Positions 33,824-44,198 of a DNA stretch of 64,000 bases are shown here, one piece after another; position 1 is the first letter of the stretch; every line of letters begins with the position of its first letter. The translations under genes were made by a program, and so were the position numbers. The notes below the pieces were generated by a model. That model saw only the letters and a list, made by a program, of their open reading frames with translations. It made no database searches and was not told where the DNA came from. Origin of the DNA: Cryoendolithus antarcticus (Eukaryota > Ascomycota > Dothideomycetes > Cladosporiales > Cladosporiaceae); NCBI GenBank assembly GCA_002077065.1, contig NAJO01000014.1, positions 186,001-250,000 on the forward strand, in the 5' to 3' direction.

Positions 33824-34249
33824 GATGGGCGGTAGGGGCTGTGAGATTGAGGAGGAGGAGGAGGAGGGAAGAGTGACGCGATAGACGCGTGAGAGAATTG
33901 CACGCGATGCTGGTGGCTGCTTTGGCTTTCTACTTTGTATTTCGTGCATGGGAGCTTGCCCAGCTCGCTCGGGTACGTCAGAGCGAAGGCCTCGGCTCGG
34001 GGAGACCAAGGCCGCTGCTCCGAGGTGCTGTGCACGTGATGCTGGGGAGTGTTGCACGTGAAAGACATAGTCGTCAATATTTCGTACAAAGATATTGCCA
34101 GCGGCAGTGCAGATTGTGCGCAGAAGCGCCATCGCTTCATGTAGTCGCTCGGAGCCCAATACCTCTGAGGCAGAAGACGCCCATCCGTCAAAGCAGACCC
34201 ACCAACCAGGGTCGTACACATCACTCTCACGCGACACAGTGTTCGCGAT
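33824..34249. other. Intergenic with polypurine tract
   Basis: No gene supported. GGA-rich purine runs lie near 33785-33830 and 33849-33871, around the carrier start codon. A frame open upstream of the carrier ATG is not protein-like. Confidence 0.45.
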
Positions 34250-36523
34250 TCATCCTCTCCTCTGCTGTATCTCCCACTCCGCCGCCCGCTTCGTCAAATC
34301 CACATACCCCAGCCTCGGTCCCGTCCCGAATCCAGCAACATTATTAGTAGCACAAAGACTCTCGCTCCACCGCCTGAACTCCGGTCCCAGATTCTTCATA
34401 AACAGGAAGCAAAGCATATCCTCACTGAACACAGGTGCAGCAGGCGGAAGCATACTCCCCGGATGCTTCGAGCCGAGCGCCGTGAAAGGATTCGAAGCAT
34501 TGATCGTGTTGCCAGTGCTTGTCGCGGTGGGTGTGCCTCGCGGAGGGACGTGAGATTCGGCTGCGCGCCAGGTGTGCGAAAGCCGGTTGAAGGAGATGAA
34601 CGCTGTTTCGAGGCGGATGATGTAGTCTTTCAGGTCTCGGCTGTTGGCATGTGAGACGCTGTGGAGTTCGAGGTAGGCTTTGTAGCCTTGGTCGCTGCCG
34701 CGAGGTAGACATGACTCTTCCAGCACTGCCCAGATCTCTGAGGCGAGCTTGAGGTGCTGCACCATGCGGCGAAAGGCGGGAGAGAGGGTCCCCCAGAGCG
34801 CGCCCGTCAGGGCTGTGTTGCGGCGATTGAAGATGGCGAGTTGCTTGATGTATTCATTCCATTGCTCTACTGGGCAGTCTGCGGGTGGGGCTGCGGGCTC
34901 GATCTTGGCCGCTAGGAGGACTTCGTAGGTATTCTCCTTCATTGTTGCTTCGCTCATGGCATCGCGATATGCTGGCCAGTCGGCGGGTGACTGAAGGATG
35001 GGTACAATCTTGTAAGAGTCGCCACTGCCGCATGAGCTTGCTGCAAGCACCTCTACGGATGAGCTCTGCAAGTCAAGTTTTGCCACAGTAATGTGCTGTG
35101 TCTGGAAGGCTTGTAGGTTGGCCAGAATCTCCTCAGCACGTTGTGCGTTCTGCTGAAACACCGAGACGCCATTAGGTCGATGCCGTATTGGGGTGGTCTG
35201 AGCGAGATCTTCCTCAGGTACACCTTGAATATGGGGATGGGAGTTGAGAATTTCGCTTTGCTGCTCGGTATCGAGAGAGATCAATCTCTGCACCGAGCGG
35301 TCGCCCTCGTAATTGTACACGCACTCGAGGTTGAGGCCGACACATGTGCTGCACGTCGGTCGCGTCGCATCACATCGCATCTTCTTCGCCTTGCATTGAT
35401 TGCAGGATCGTTGACCAGGTCCAATGATCGTGGGCTCTTTCCGCTCAAGGCAAGTCCCGAATTTCTTATACTTGAGCTTCATGTTCGCCACATCAGTCCG
35501 AGTGAAGAGTCCATTCGGGTTCGTGCGTTGCAGAAACTGCAGCACCTGAGCAGTGGGTGTACCGATTGCAAAGAGGCCATCGACAGCTTGCTCGACGCCT
35601 CCCTGCCTAGCCCTCCGACGATGACCAGCGAGTGACAGAGCGTCCATCGGTCCATGATTGTGATGTGTCTTGCGATGCCTCACTTGCCACTCGCCCTGTG
35701 GTGCCGCCGGATCTGTAGCAACGACAGCCAGGCTCATCGGGCAGTTCATACGCTGGCTTTTGCGATTGTGGCGGATCCTCGTTTCGTCTGTGAGCTTTCC
35801 AGTGTTGGCGACTTTGCCATGCTTGCTGCAATGATAGTATCGCTTGTACAGCACACCTTTGGCGTTCTTCTTGCTCGCACGCCTCACAAGTTCATAGCCA
35901 TGTTCCTTCGACCAGGAATGGATTGCCTCCTCGAGGTCCTGGTAAGTAGGGTATGTAGCTTCAGGGGGCGGTGGCAAGTGGAAGACAGGCTGACCGCTGT
36001 CGTCCCGCTGCGCATTCTCATCGTCATCATCATGATCATCTTCATCCTGCTGTTGATCGTTGTCCTGATCATGGCCATCGAGAGCATCTCTCACTTCATC
36101 GTCGTACTGCAGCATCGACGGCGACTCCGGTCCAGGCAAAGGTGCTCTTGGGCCATTGTCTGGCGACGCCAGAGCTCCTGCCGCCTCATGATCATCCTGA
36201 CGCGTCGATGTTGAAGCAGCCGGCGGTGCTGAATACTGTGACTGTGCCTGACGAGCACCGGGTATACTTTGCTGCTGCTGGCGTTGCTGTGGGGTAGTTG
36301 TATGAGGATAGTATGGCTGCTGCGATTGCTGCTGTCCCGGTACAGGGTATGGGAGACCACTACCATACGGACCCTGGCCTTGTTGTCCGAATGGGTAGGC
36401 CGAGTAAGCTACTGCGTTCGCTTGGCCGTACTGCGCGTCTACTCACGTGTCAGCTAGCTGTTGTGAGGCGTGTGTTACAATCCTCGACTACTTACATGCT
36501 TGCTGCTGTTGTTGCGGATTCAT
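34250..36523 (-). CDS. Chimeric FAR1-type / Zn2Cys6 / copia Gag-like protein
   Basis: Two exons, 36496-36523 and 34250-36438, flank a 57-bp intron (GTAAGT...GAGTAG). The first reads MNPQQQQQA and joins a Gln/Tyr-rich segment, giving 738 aa. Order: Q-rich region (1-90); very acidic Asp-rich stretch (about 125-155); FAR1/WRKY-GCM1-like zinc domain (about 170-275) with Cys213, Cys242 and the His pair in THHNH near 268-271; a helical block like that following the DNA-binding domain of Mutator-type elements (about 295-335). Next is a perfect CX2CX6CX6CX2CX6C binuclear cluster at Cys355, 358, 365, 372, 375 and 382. From about residue 495 to 635 there is a copia Gag-like region (EIWAVLEESCLPRG, DLKDYIIRLETAFISFNRL) ending with FLFMKNLGPEFRRWSESLC. 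No protease, integrase or reverse transcriptase is attached. Probably a domesticated nuclear DNA-binding protein (inference). Confidence 0.8.
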
Positions 36524-36763
36524 CGCGAGCTTGGAGATGCCGCAGTCATGTAATCGCGATCTGGGCAGTGTGCTCGTTATTACGCGTCAGATGGCGGAGA
36601 GATCGTCAAGGTGGGTTGTCGCGAATCAACGGCGGGAAGGTGCTGGTCCAAGCGCACCACGCTAGTGCTGCACGACCTCGATGGCATCTTTGGTCCCTCT
36701 CGAATCGACCATAAGTATACATTCGAGGCATACTGCGAGATGATATCCACAGTCCGTCTCACG

Positions 36764-37157
36764 ATGCGGTGTATGCCCATCCGTAGCCTCACTCGCACGC
36801 GATCTTCATTGCGACAGCAGTCGACATCTTCATATCAACCTCCGAGCACCCCGAAGCCGAATCCTCATGTAGGCGTCCCTTACTGCGCAGCTACCTATAC
36901 AGGGCATGTCTAACATCACCTCCAGCGAGACTTTTACAGAAACAACGGCCGCCCAATCTTCAAGTCCTTCCTCATCGCGGTCGCCACCTACGAGGTCATC
37001 TACTGGAGCTGGCTGAAGCTCGAAAGTCTCGAGACCGTTCAGGAGACGAATGGTATGGTTCACTACTACCGACCGACGAAGGCGTGATGCTGACGTATCC
37101 GAGGAAGCTGAGATCAGTGGTCTCGAGTCTGAGATCCGCCAGGTCACGCAAACGTGA
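36764..37157 (+). CDS. Small mitochondrial-type single-pass protein, 93 aa
   Basis: A gene split into three short exons: 36764-36868, 36926-37052 and 37108-37157. Intron 1 (57 bp, GTAGGC...TCCAG, CTAAC branch) and intron 2 (55 bp, GTATGG...GGAAG, GCTGAC branch) both keep the frame. The N-terminus MRCMPIRSLTRTRSSLRQQ is Arg/Ser-rich without acidic residues, like a mitochondrial targeting peptide. Then come HRDFYRNNGRPIFKSF, a hydrophobic helix LIAVATYEVIYWSWL, and a C-terminal charged helix LESLETVQETNAEISGLESEIR. This order (targeting peptide, FYRxxGRP, one helix, short coiled coil) resembles small conserved ascomycete mitochondrial proteins that I recall but cannot name. A second Met four codons in could be the start. 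Divergent from the chimeric gene. Confidence 0.7.
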
Positions 37158-37702
37158 ACCTGCTGCGTGATGGCTTTAGCTGCGAGCAAGCAGACAACCT
37201 CCGGGTAATTATGATCACTGGAAATCGCAGCACGCACTCGATCGGTCACGCGGGAAGCCGATGCCACTGCTTGCGTGAGATGCTGTGACAGGCGATCTCG
37301 GATCGCGTTCATATGCTAGCGTACCCAGTCGCGGCGAAGCTGGCACTGGGTCACGGTGCACTAGGAGCACAGGTCTACGCAGTCAGCCCCGCTGCGGGCT
37401 AGATTGCTAGTACCTCGTCTAAGGTTCGGAGGAGGGCAGCGGCCTTGAAGGAAAAACGTTGAACAGAGAGTCGCGCACGTGATGCGCGCAGGGGCTAGCA
37501 GCACGCTATGAACGAGCAGATTCAAAGGCGGTCACTTCCAGTAGTATCCGCGAATCGAGCACCTGGAGTAGATGGTAGAGGACAGTCGTACAGGAAGAGC
37601 TCACTCAATATGACCGTATCTACACATGATGCATCTGTCGCCCGAACGCCCGCTGCATGATGAAAAGACCCTCTCACATCTGACCGCAAGGCCTTGACCT
37701 GC
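37158..37702. other. Intergenic, no gene seen
   Basis: Convergent spacer between the 93-residue gene and the BIG1 gene. No supported coding sequence. Confidence 0.45.
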
Positions 37703-38760
37703 TCATTGCTGCTTCCCCTTGTTCTGCGCCGCGGGACCCATCTCCTTGCTGAAAGCTGCGTACGACACCTCCAGCCCAGCAATAGCCGATACACCCACCC
37801 ACAGGATGATCACCAGCAATAAGCTGACCGACAAGCTCATGAAAATGCCTGCAGACTGATTAGCCACCGCCACCTCACAAGAGTGATGCAGGACAACTCA
37901 CCAGGCGATAAAAACTTGTACTTCTCAAACAACGGCAGCCCATCTTGCATGTGATCGCCACTGCTGCTGTTGCCCTTTGCCCGCCTCTCGAGCTCCAGTC
38001 CGCGCTTGAGGTCCTGATGCATAGCTGTCGGGTAGGGCTCGTCCATTTCGTACATATGCGCGTGCGCCTCAGCTGCTTCTACGGGCGTGGAGGCGAGGAT
38101 GAACACGTAGTTCTTGTCTAGTCTGTGCAGCCAGCTGGAAAGACCCGCATCTGGTATGCTGATTAGCTTCAAGCAGCATGGTCAGATTCAAAATCTCATT
38201 TCCTACCAAAGCTCTTCAGCCCAGCAGCCCTCTCCTGCTTGCCCACCGGCAGTGCCTCGAACGAGGCGAGGACAACCTTCTTTTCTGTGCTGACGTACGA
38301 CACCGTCTCGCCCCTCCGTGACTTCTCCTCGGATGCATCGCCAGCATCACAGTTCTTCGCGACCGTCTTCGTCAGACCCTTGATGTCGAGCTCGCCGATC
38401 ACATTCGTGACTTCCACCGAGAATCCCGTCGCGCTCAACGCCTTGAGGCCTTTGTGATGGGCGCTATCGCGGAGGTCTGCAGTCGTAAGGCCGGGCTGGG
38501 AGAGGATGATGTAGGATGTGGCGTCGCATGGTGAAGAGGCGGAGGCGATGAGGTCTGTGATTGTTTGCTCGGTTGCGATTTCGAGGCTGCGAGGTGCACT
38601 CTCGATACTAGTCTTGGGGTTAGTGGCCAGATGGGATAGCTTGCTTTTGCCTGGAGGCGACTCACGGGTTCGATGAGAGGAGCAGGAAGGGCGAGCTATT
38701 GTGGAAGGCATTGACGGCGCTGGTGGCCGTAAGTAGCGCTCCTATACATCTGAGCAACAT
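37703..38760 (-). CDS. BIG1: BIG1 family ER membrane protein
   Basis: Four exons: 38666-38760, 38207-38607, 37902-38150, 37703-37848. Introns are 58, 56 and 53 bp. The product is 296 aa. The first exon encodes a clear signal peptide, MLLRCIGALLTATSAVNAFH, and the last a membrane helix (FMSLSVSLLLVIILWVGVSAIA) followed by EVSYAAFSKEMGPAAQ, the conserved BIG1 tail. Junctions read LLSSNP-IESAPRSLE, LKSF-DAGLSSWLH and FLSP-GIFMSLS, all family-like. BIG1 in yeast is an ER protein needed for normal beta-1,6-glucan in the wall. The family is related to the V-ATPase accessory protein Ac45, so a role in V-ATPase assembly is also possible. The signal-peptide and tail exons contain only short ORFs and are easy to miss. 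Divergent from RRP17 across 210 bp. Confidence 0.9.
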
Positions 38761-38970
38761 CTTGGGCATCTGTGCTGGTCATGGTAGGAGACCGTGTTGC
38801 TATTGGTGGTGATGTAGTCTGGAGGTACAGGTGAGCAATGACTCGCGCGTCGCGCCTCTCATTCACAAAAGTTATGACCTCGATAGCACCAAAAGACTTC
38901 TTCCACACGTTGGTCGGAGCTTCTCGCCGATTCCTAAGCCACGCGACACAATCCACTAGCATTTGTCACA

Positions 38971-39675
38971 ATGCCGCCGCCATTGAAGAGGCAAAAACTT
39001 TCCTCCGTCAAAAACCCGTCCAAAACCTCACAACCGTCCGAGATCCTCTTCAACCCCACAGCAAGACAAGACTACCTAACAGGCTTCCACAAGCGCAAAG
39101 TCGCCCGCGCAGATCGCGCACGGGAACTGGCGCAGAAGAAGGACAAAGAGGAGAAAGTACTCGCGCGAAAGCAATTGCGAGAGCAGAGGAAGGAGGACTT
39201 GAGCCAGCATGTCGCGGAATTTCAAAGAGAATTGCAGAGGATGAACGACGATGTTGAAGCGCCTGGCAAGCTGGCAGAGGATGAGGGGACCGAGAACGGC
39301 GAGGCAGAGGTGGAAGTCGAGGACGTCACAGCCCAAGAATCCGAGTACGTCGACGAAGACAAGTACACCACCGTCACCGTGCAAGCCATGGACGACACAC
39401 CCACGGACGACGAGCTCGACGCCGCAGCCGCGCGGAAAGCCGCAGATGCGAAGCTCAAAGCCGAAACAGATGCGAAGGAGCTGGAGGAGCGGCGGAAAAA
39501 GCGGCCTTGGTTGAAGGAGAAGCCAGATGATGGGAAGCCAAAGGCAAAGAAGAAGAAGTTCCGCTATGAGAGTAAGCATGAGAGGAGGGAGACGAGGAAT
39601 AAGCAGAAGGCGAAGAACTCGAAGCAGGCGGCAGCAAGGAAAGCGGAGAAGGGCGAGAAGGGTGACAGGAAGTAG
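38971..39675 (+). CDS. RRP17: Ribosomal RNA-processing protein 17
   Basis: Nucleolar factor of 60S ribosomal subunit maturation (RRP17/NOL12 family; the yeast protein acts as a 5'-3' exonuclease on 27S pre-rRNA). Single exon, 234 aa. The N-terminus EILFNPTARQDYLTGFHKRKVARADRA carries the family signature with conserved phenylalanine, TGFHKRK and RARELAQKK. A long charged helix with REQRKEDLSQHVAEF follows. An acidic middle and a very basic C-terminal tail (KAKKKKFRYESKHERRETRNKQ) complete the family layout. The Lys/Arg-rich tail suits nucleolar targeting. Length is close to the yeast and animal members. Confidence 0.9.
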   Translation: MPPPLKRQKLSSVKNPSKTSQPSEILFNPTARQDYLTGFHKRKVARADRARELAQKKDKEEKVLARKQLREQRKEDLSQHVAEFQRELQRMNDDVEAPGKLAEDEGTENGEAEVEVEDVTAQESEYVDEDKYTTVTVQAMDDTPTDDELDAAAARKAADAKLKAETDAKELEERRKKRPWLKEKPDDGKPKAKKKKFRYESKHERRETRNKQKAKNSKQAAARKAEKGEKGDRK

Positions 39676-40160
39676 TCGGGTTCGAGAGCCTGAGACAGTG
39701 ACGCGTAACGTTGAATGAGGAGTTGGTGCTATTTGCTAGGGTGTTGTTCAGGGTGCTGTCAGGATAAGGGATGCTAGGTGTCGAAGGATGCTGCCTGCCT
39801 TCCACACGCCCATACGGCATTCGCCCAGCTCGACCCCGGAATGCCTCTGTTCCGGACAAGATCATCCCTTACTAAACCCCAAACGCGAATCGCGCTTCGT
39901 TGCAGTCTTTCCCTTCTCCTTCCCAGCATCCGTGACCACGTGAACCGGAATCGGAAAAGACGAAGCAACCGCAGTCTTCGCAGCGGAGACAGCCGGCTTC
40001 GCAACAGTAACAACAGGCGTCGCAGTCAGAATAGGTGCTTCGGTAGGATTGTAAGTAGCTACACAAAGGCACAAGGCTCAATGTCAGCAAAGCCTTGCCA
40101 TGCAAAAGAACCCAGACGTAAAACTCCATGCTATCCCGATGCTGTGCAAGAGAGGACAGC

Positions 40161-40764
40161 TCAGATATTACCAATCTCAGCCACAAAGTCGTCCAGTTCC
40201 TTCTTCGTGTCTGCGTATTTCTTGGCCATCTCCTCGTACTTCTTCTCCCACTGGTCGGAAGCCTGCTCGAGGGCTTGCACTTTGCGCTCGTAGTGGCCGG
40301 CCTTGACGTCAGTCTGTCTCAACCTACAATCGTCTCGTCAGCACTATCCGCATACCGCAGCCATCCATCATAGGTCAGCAGTACATACTTCTCAGTCGTC
40401 TCCCTCAAGTTCTTCTCGTTCTCCTCCCCCTCCTCCTCCAACAATTGCACCCTCCGCTGCAAACTCTCATTCTGCGTGCCGTGCTGCGCGCTCTCCGCCA
40501 CAGCGCTCTTGGCCTCGCTGTGCTTCGTCTCGAGTTTCTCGACCTCGGATTCGAGGACCGAGTTCTTGTGCTGCAGCGAGGTGATTTCTTGCTCTTTTTG
40601 GAGGTTCTCTTGCTCCAGGGAGCGGTTCTTGGCTTGCAGCTCTTCGACTTTGGAGGCGGAGTTGTCGGCTTCGATGCGGAGGGCGTTCATGCGCTGGGGT
40701 TATCTGTTAGATTGAGTATTGGGGTATGTTGGGGGGTGATGCGAACGGCTTTGATTGCGTCCAT
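40161..40764 (-). CDS. TPM1: Tropomyosin
   Basis: Actin-cable stabilising coiled-coil dimer. Three exons: 40747-40764 (MDAIKA), 40389-40693, and 40161-40323. Introns are 53 bp (GTTCGC...CCCAG) and 65 bp (GTATGT...TTGTAG). Splicing gives MDAIKA-RMNALRIEADNSASK and RETTEK-LRQTDVKAGHYERK. The product is 161 aa, the size of fission yeast Cdc8 and yeast Tpm2, with an uninterrupted heptad pattern (many Leu/Ala at a/d, Glu/Lys elsewhere) and the ending ELDDFVAEIGNI. A GT dinucleotide four codons before the stop could act as an alternative donor to an open exon at 39862-40058, replacing GNI with about 64 residues. Confidence 0.92.
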
Positions 40765-41058
40765 GATTGCGGTGTTGTGGGGTTGGGTGCGAGTGAGTGT
40801 GCTGATTGCTTGGACTGATGAACGAGGCTACGCGATGCGAGGAGACGGGTATGATCGAGTGTAGCAGCAGTGAATGAGTGCAATGTTTAGCAGCCTGCCA
40901 GTCTTACGTTGGCCGCGACTGACTTTAGTTGCCCCACGCTCGCACTGCAGGGACGGACCTGACGACGAGCTCGGGCCACATTCGTCAACACTGGACCAAA
41001 CAGTCGTCTTGAACACGATACATCATCATAGTGTAATGTAGTCCGCACCACCGCAACG

Positions 41059-42201
41059 ATGTTCGCAACCCGAGCGAACCAGGAGAATTCGGTCTACCAG
41101 CAGCAAGCCGCCACGGCCGCGAAAAATGAAGGCCTAAAAGCGACAGCACCAAAAACCCCTGGCATCAAAGCCCCCAAAACGCCCTTCAAGAAGCCCTCAA
41201 ACAACGAGAATGTCATCTTTAAGCCCGGCAAGACCGGCGGCAAAGGCAAAGAGCAAGCGGAAGCTTTCGTCACCCCAGCCGGCCCTCGCACCCGCGCCCC
41301 TCTAGGCAACAAGACAACAAACATCAAAGCCACAGCCTTCCGCATCCCAGGCCCGGCGCCGGCTCAAGCACTCACGCCGTCCCTCCACCCAACATCCCCC
41401 CGTCTCCGCCGCGGCCGCGTGAAGGTCCTGCAAGCCGAACCCACCACCATACAAAATGATATCGAGGAGCGGGAAATCGAGTACATGGCCCCCCGAGCCA
41501 TCCCCCTCCCAGACCATCCCACAGACTGCTGGCCAAATGACCGCACGTACCCGCAATTCGAGGGTAGGAATTTCACAAGGGGGGTGTGGGATGGAATGTT
41601 TCCTATGAAAGAGGATGATGAGGAGAGTGATGAGATGAGTGATTTGGACGAACAGATACGTGCACTCGAGAGCAAGCAGGTGGCGGAGCGGGTCAAGAAG
41701 ACGAGTCCAGTGGTGGAGAGAAGAAAGATGGTGCCGGTGAAGAAGGATCCGCTGATGGAGAGGACTGCGGGGACGATGGTGGCGAGGAAGGCGGCTGGGG
41801 CGCTTGCGGCGAAGCCAGCGGGGATGCCGAGCTTTGCGGCGCCTACTGCTGCTGCGAAAGCGAGGGCGCCAGGACTGTTGGCGAACAAGAGGACGACTGC
41901 TCCACCTGGGAATCCTCGACATATCGTGGCGAAGGTGGCGTCGAATACTACGCTTGGGTATTCGAAGGGGAGGTGCGTGTCTGCTGCTACGAGGAAGCCT
42001 TTGGATAATGTGCATGAGACGAATGAGGGCAAGCAGGCGGCCACACAGATGCCTTTCGGTGGCGGCACGACGCTGGACATGCTGCTCGGGCTTGGTCTGG
42101 AAGATGAGGACGACGACAATGCATTTGGTGGCGTCAAGTTGGCGGATTTGGAGGAGGATGAGGCATTGCGGGATTTCCAGCTGCCTACTGTTGATTTGTA
42201 G
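41059..42201 (+). CDS. Conserved basic/acidic protein, possible securin
   Basis: Not firmly recognised. Single exon, 380 aa. The N-terminal 110 residues are basic and Lys/Thr/Pro-rich (KTPGIKAPKTPFKKP) and contain RTRAPLGNKTTN, which resembles a destruction box, and an NQEN stretch near the start. A central block reads EEREIEYMAPRAIPLPDHPTDCWPNDR, followed by YPQFEGRNFTRGVW. The C-terminus is acidic (LEDEDDDNAF, LADLEEDEALRDFQLP). A basic, degron-bearing N-terminus with an acidic C-terminus is the layout of securins (Pds1/Cut2), whose sequences diverge strongly. The alternative is an unrelated nuclear protein. Divergent from the tropomyosin gene. Confidence 0.55.
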   Translation: MFATRANQENSVYQQQAATAAKNEGLKATAPKTPGIKAPKTPFKKPSNNENVIFKPGKTGGKGKEQAEAFVTPAGPRTRAPLGNKTTNIKATAFRIPGPAPAQALTPSLHPTSPRLRRGRVKVLQAEPTTIQNDIEEREIEYMAPRAIPLPDHPTDCWPNDRTYPQFEGRNFTRGVWDGMFPMKEDDEESDEMSDLDEQIRALESKQVAERVKKTSPVVERRKMVPVKKDPLMERTAGTMVARKAAGALAAKPAGMPSFAAPTAAAKARAPGLLANKRTTAPPGNPRHIVAKVASNTTLGYSKGRCVSAATRKPLDNVHETNEGKQAATQMPFGGGTTLDMLLGLGLEDEDDDNAFGGVKLADLEEDEALRDFQLPTVDL

Positions 42202-42449
42202 TCTACTGAACACTAGGAAGCCGTGCTGGGTGGGCGTTGTCAGGGCCGGTGCATCATAGACTGTCATTTGTTCGGAGGCGTACTGGATCATGGAGATACC
42301 CACTGCATTCATTATCAATGATCGTTAGGTATTGTCAGTCTACAGCTGTACATGCGAACTTCTCATTCCGATATCATACTCGACCGTCAATCGTGCTCGA
42401 TCGTCCAGGGGTGTTCCCACTACCGCAAAGTCTGTAATTGTCCAGCATC

Positions 42450-44198
42450 TCAATACCACACCTTCTTGCTCTTGCCAGAGACATCCGAGCTGCTGCACTC
42501 AACTTTCACTCCCTTGCTCCTGGCCCATACGACAGCATCATGGCCAAGATTGCGGCAGTCGTTCACAATCAATTCCTTGAGTGCTCCGCTCTGTACAATC
42601 CGCTTCACGCCAACTCCTGTAATATTTGTTTTGCTCACATCTAGGACGCGCAACTTCGGCAGTGCTTCAGCTATGGCGTCGATGACCGTATCATCGCAGA
42701 AGCTGCACTCCTCAAAACTCATATGTGTCAGTGAGCTCAGACGTGGGTGTTTCAGCGCTCTGTTCACGGCTTCTCCGGCCGAGTCCCCATCGCTGGGCAC
42801 CTGGAGCTCGCAGCCTGTGACGTACAGCGTATGGAGCTGCGTTGGGTGCTCAATGTCGTTGGTGTTGTCCAGCCACTTAAGGCAGTCCATCAAGTACGAT
42901 GTACGCATTCCCTTCATAACCAGCGTTTCGAGCTGTGGCGTCGGCCAATATTGTGGCTCTGCGCTGTCAGCATCGAAGAAATTGGAACACTTTGCGTTGC
43001 CCTGGTCGATGTGCAAGGTTTTCAGTGCAGCGGGAAGCCGCCATCCACTCGTAGAGTTCAGTTGTGCTCGAAGCTCTAGATGCTCGAGGTGGACGAAATG
43101 CTCCAAATGAGTCAATTCGATTCGTGACTGCATCGGACCATCTATTCGCAGTCGACGAAGATCGGGGAAGTACACCGGACGGCTCAATAAACCACCAAAC
43201 ACTACAGACCATTCCGCAATGAAGTGCTGCCAAGTGACGTCCAGATCCGTCAGCCTCGCCATCTTCTCAAAGGGGCCCGCATTGCCAGGGACACTGTGAC
43301 ACGCAACAAGATCATCACATCTGAGCTCCTTGAGATTTACTGCAGCCGACAGAAGGTCGTAGAATGGCTGTATAAGTATCTGCATCTTGTGGCCGATGTG
43401 CAGCCGGCGCAATGTCGTCAGCGCGCTCAAGCTCTTCGTCAAATCGCTTGACTGCAGCATCATGTATCGAAGAGTAAGATCCTCGACGGGGCACTGAGTC
43501 GTGATCGTACGCAATACCTTGTCAGCATCGTACAGGTTGTACAAATAGGCCTTCTTCATCCGCGTTCGAGCGATGTTGATAGCTCGACTGATGAACTTAG
43601 TACCAACCTTACGATTCGCCCCGCTGAGGTCGAGGTAAGTCCAGAGATCAGGATTGCTGCGAATGAACTTCGTCCACTCCTTGGAGACCAGACAGACTTT
43701 CATCAGCTGCTTGAAACTGAGATACTCTAGCACCTGTACCGCTAGCTCTGGAGGAAGCATTGTAAGCGGGTCGACACTCTTCGGTGGCGAGAGCTCGTTC
43801 ATTAGATCCTTTTGCGCCTTGCGAAGCAGCTAGATGCGATCAGTGATCGTCAGATAAAGTGTAATTCAATACAAGCCTACCTCGTAGCCCTGCCCAACAT
43901 GCTTGATGCTCCTCATACCATATGAGTAGATTTCGGCTGCAGTCTCACGCTTCTCCATCTTCAGCAGTACTCTTCCAGCCCGGAGGTAGCCTGTGGGGCC
44001 TTCGCGAGCGAGCTGGATCGTCTTCTTCGCATCGGCCAGTGCTGCTGGCAGATCATGAAGCTTCTCGTGGCATGCTGCGCGATTGTCGTACAGTTGCGAA
44101 GATGGAGAACGACCGACAGCACGATCGAATAGCTCGATTGCTTTGGCATAGTCTTTGCGTTTGTAGGCTGCACGGCCTTGGTCCTGAAAGTGGCTCAT
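42450..44198 (-). CDS. DIA2: TPR/F-box/LRR protein, Dia2/Pof3 type
   Basis: SCF ubiquitin-ligase substrate receptor linked in yeasts to replication-fork stability and genome integrity. Exons 43881-44198 and 42450-43829 flank a 51-bp intron (GTAGGC...TCTAG); the join is GQGYE-LLRKAQKDLMNELS. The product is 565 aa. Residues 1-105 hold three TPR-like units (FQDQGRAAYKRKDYAKAIELFDRAV; YDNRAACHEKLHDLPAALADAKKTI). The F-box is at about 118-160, LPPELAVQVLEYLSFKQLMKVCLVSKEW. Leucine-rich repeats follow from about 190 (LTTLRRLHIGH; FPDLRRLRIDG; HLEHLELRAQL; LPKLRVLDVSKTNITGVGV). Order and size match Pof3 and Dia2. A reader using only the long frame would miss the TPR exon. Confidence 0.88.

Noticed and set aside
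33824..34237. N-terminal extension of the acylcarnitine carrier frame
   Set aside because: No conservation expected there; the ATG at 33823 gives the normal carrier length and the extension looks like untranslated sequence.
36926..37087. Two-exon model of the small mitochondrial-type gene ending at TGA 37085
   Set aside because: The three-exon model has good GTATGG/GAAG sites with a GCTGAC branch and gives a charged C-terminal helix that continues the second exon better.
36830..37312. 160-codon reverse ORF overlapping the 93-residue gene
   Set aside because: No recognisable motif; the forward strand in the same place has splice sites and a coherent membrane protein.
41302..42318. 338-codon reverse ORF opposite the 380-aa gene
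   Set aside because: Arg/His/Leu-rich antisense composition without motifs; the forward frame has an ordered domain layout.
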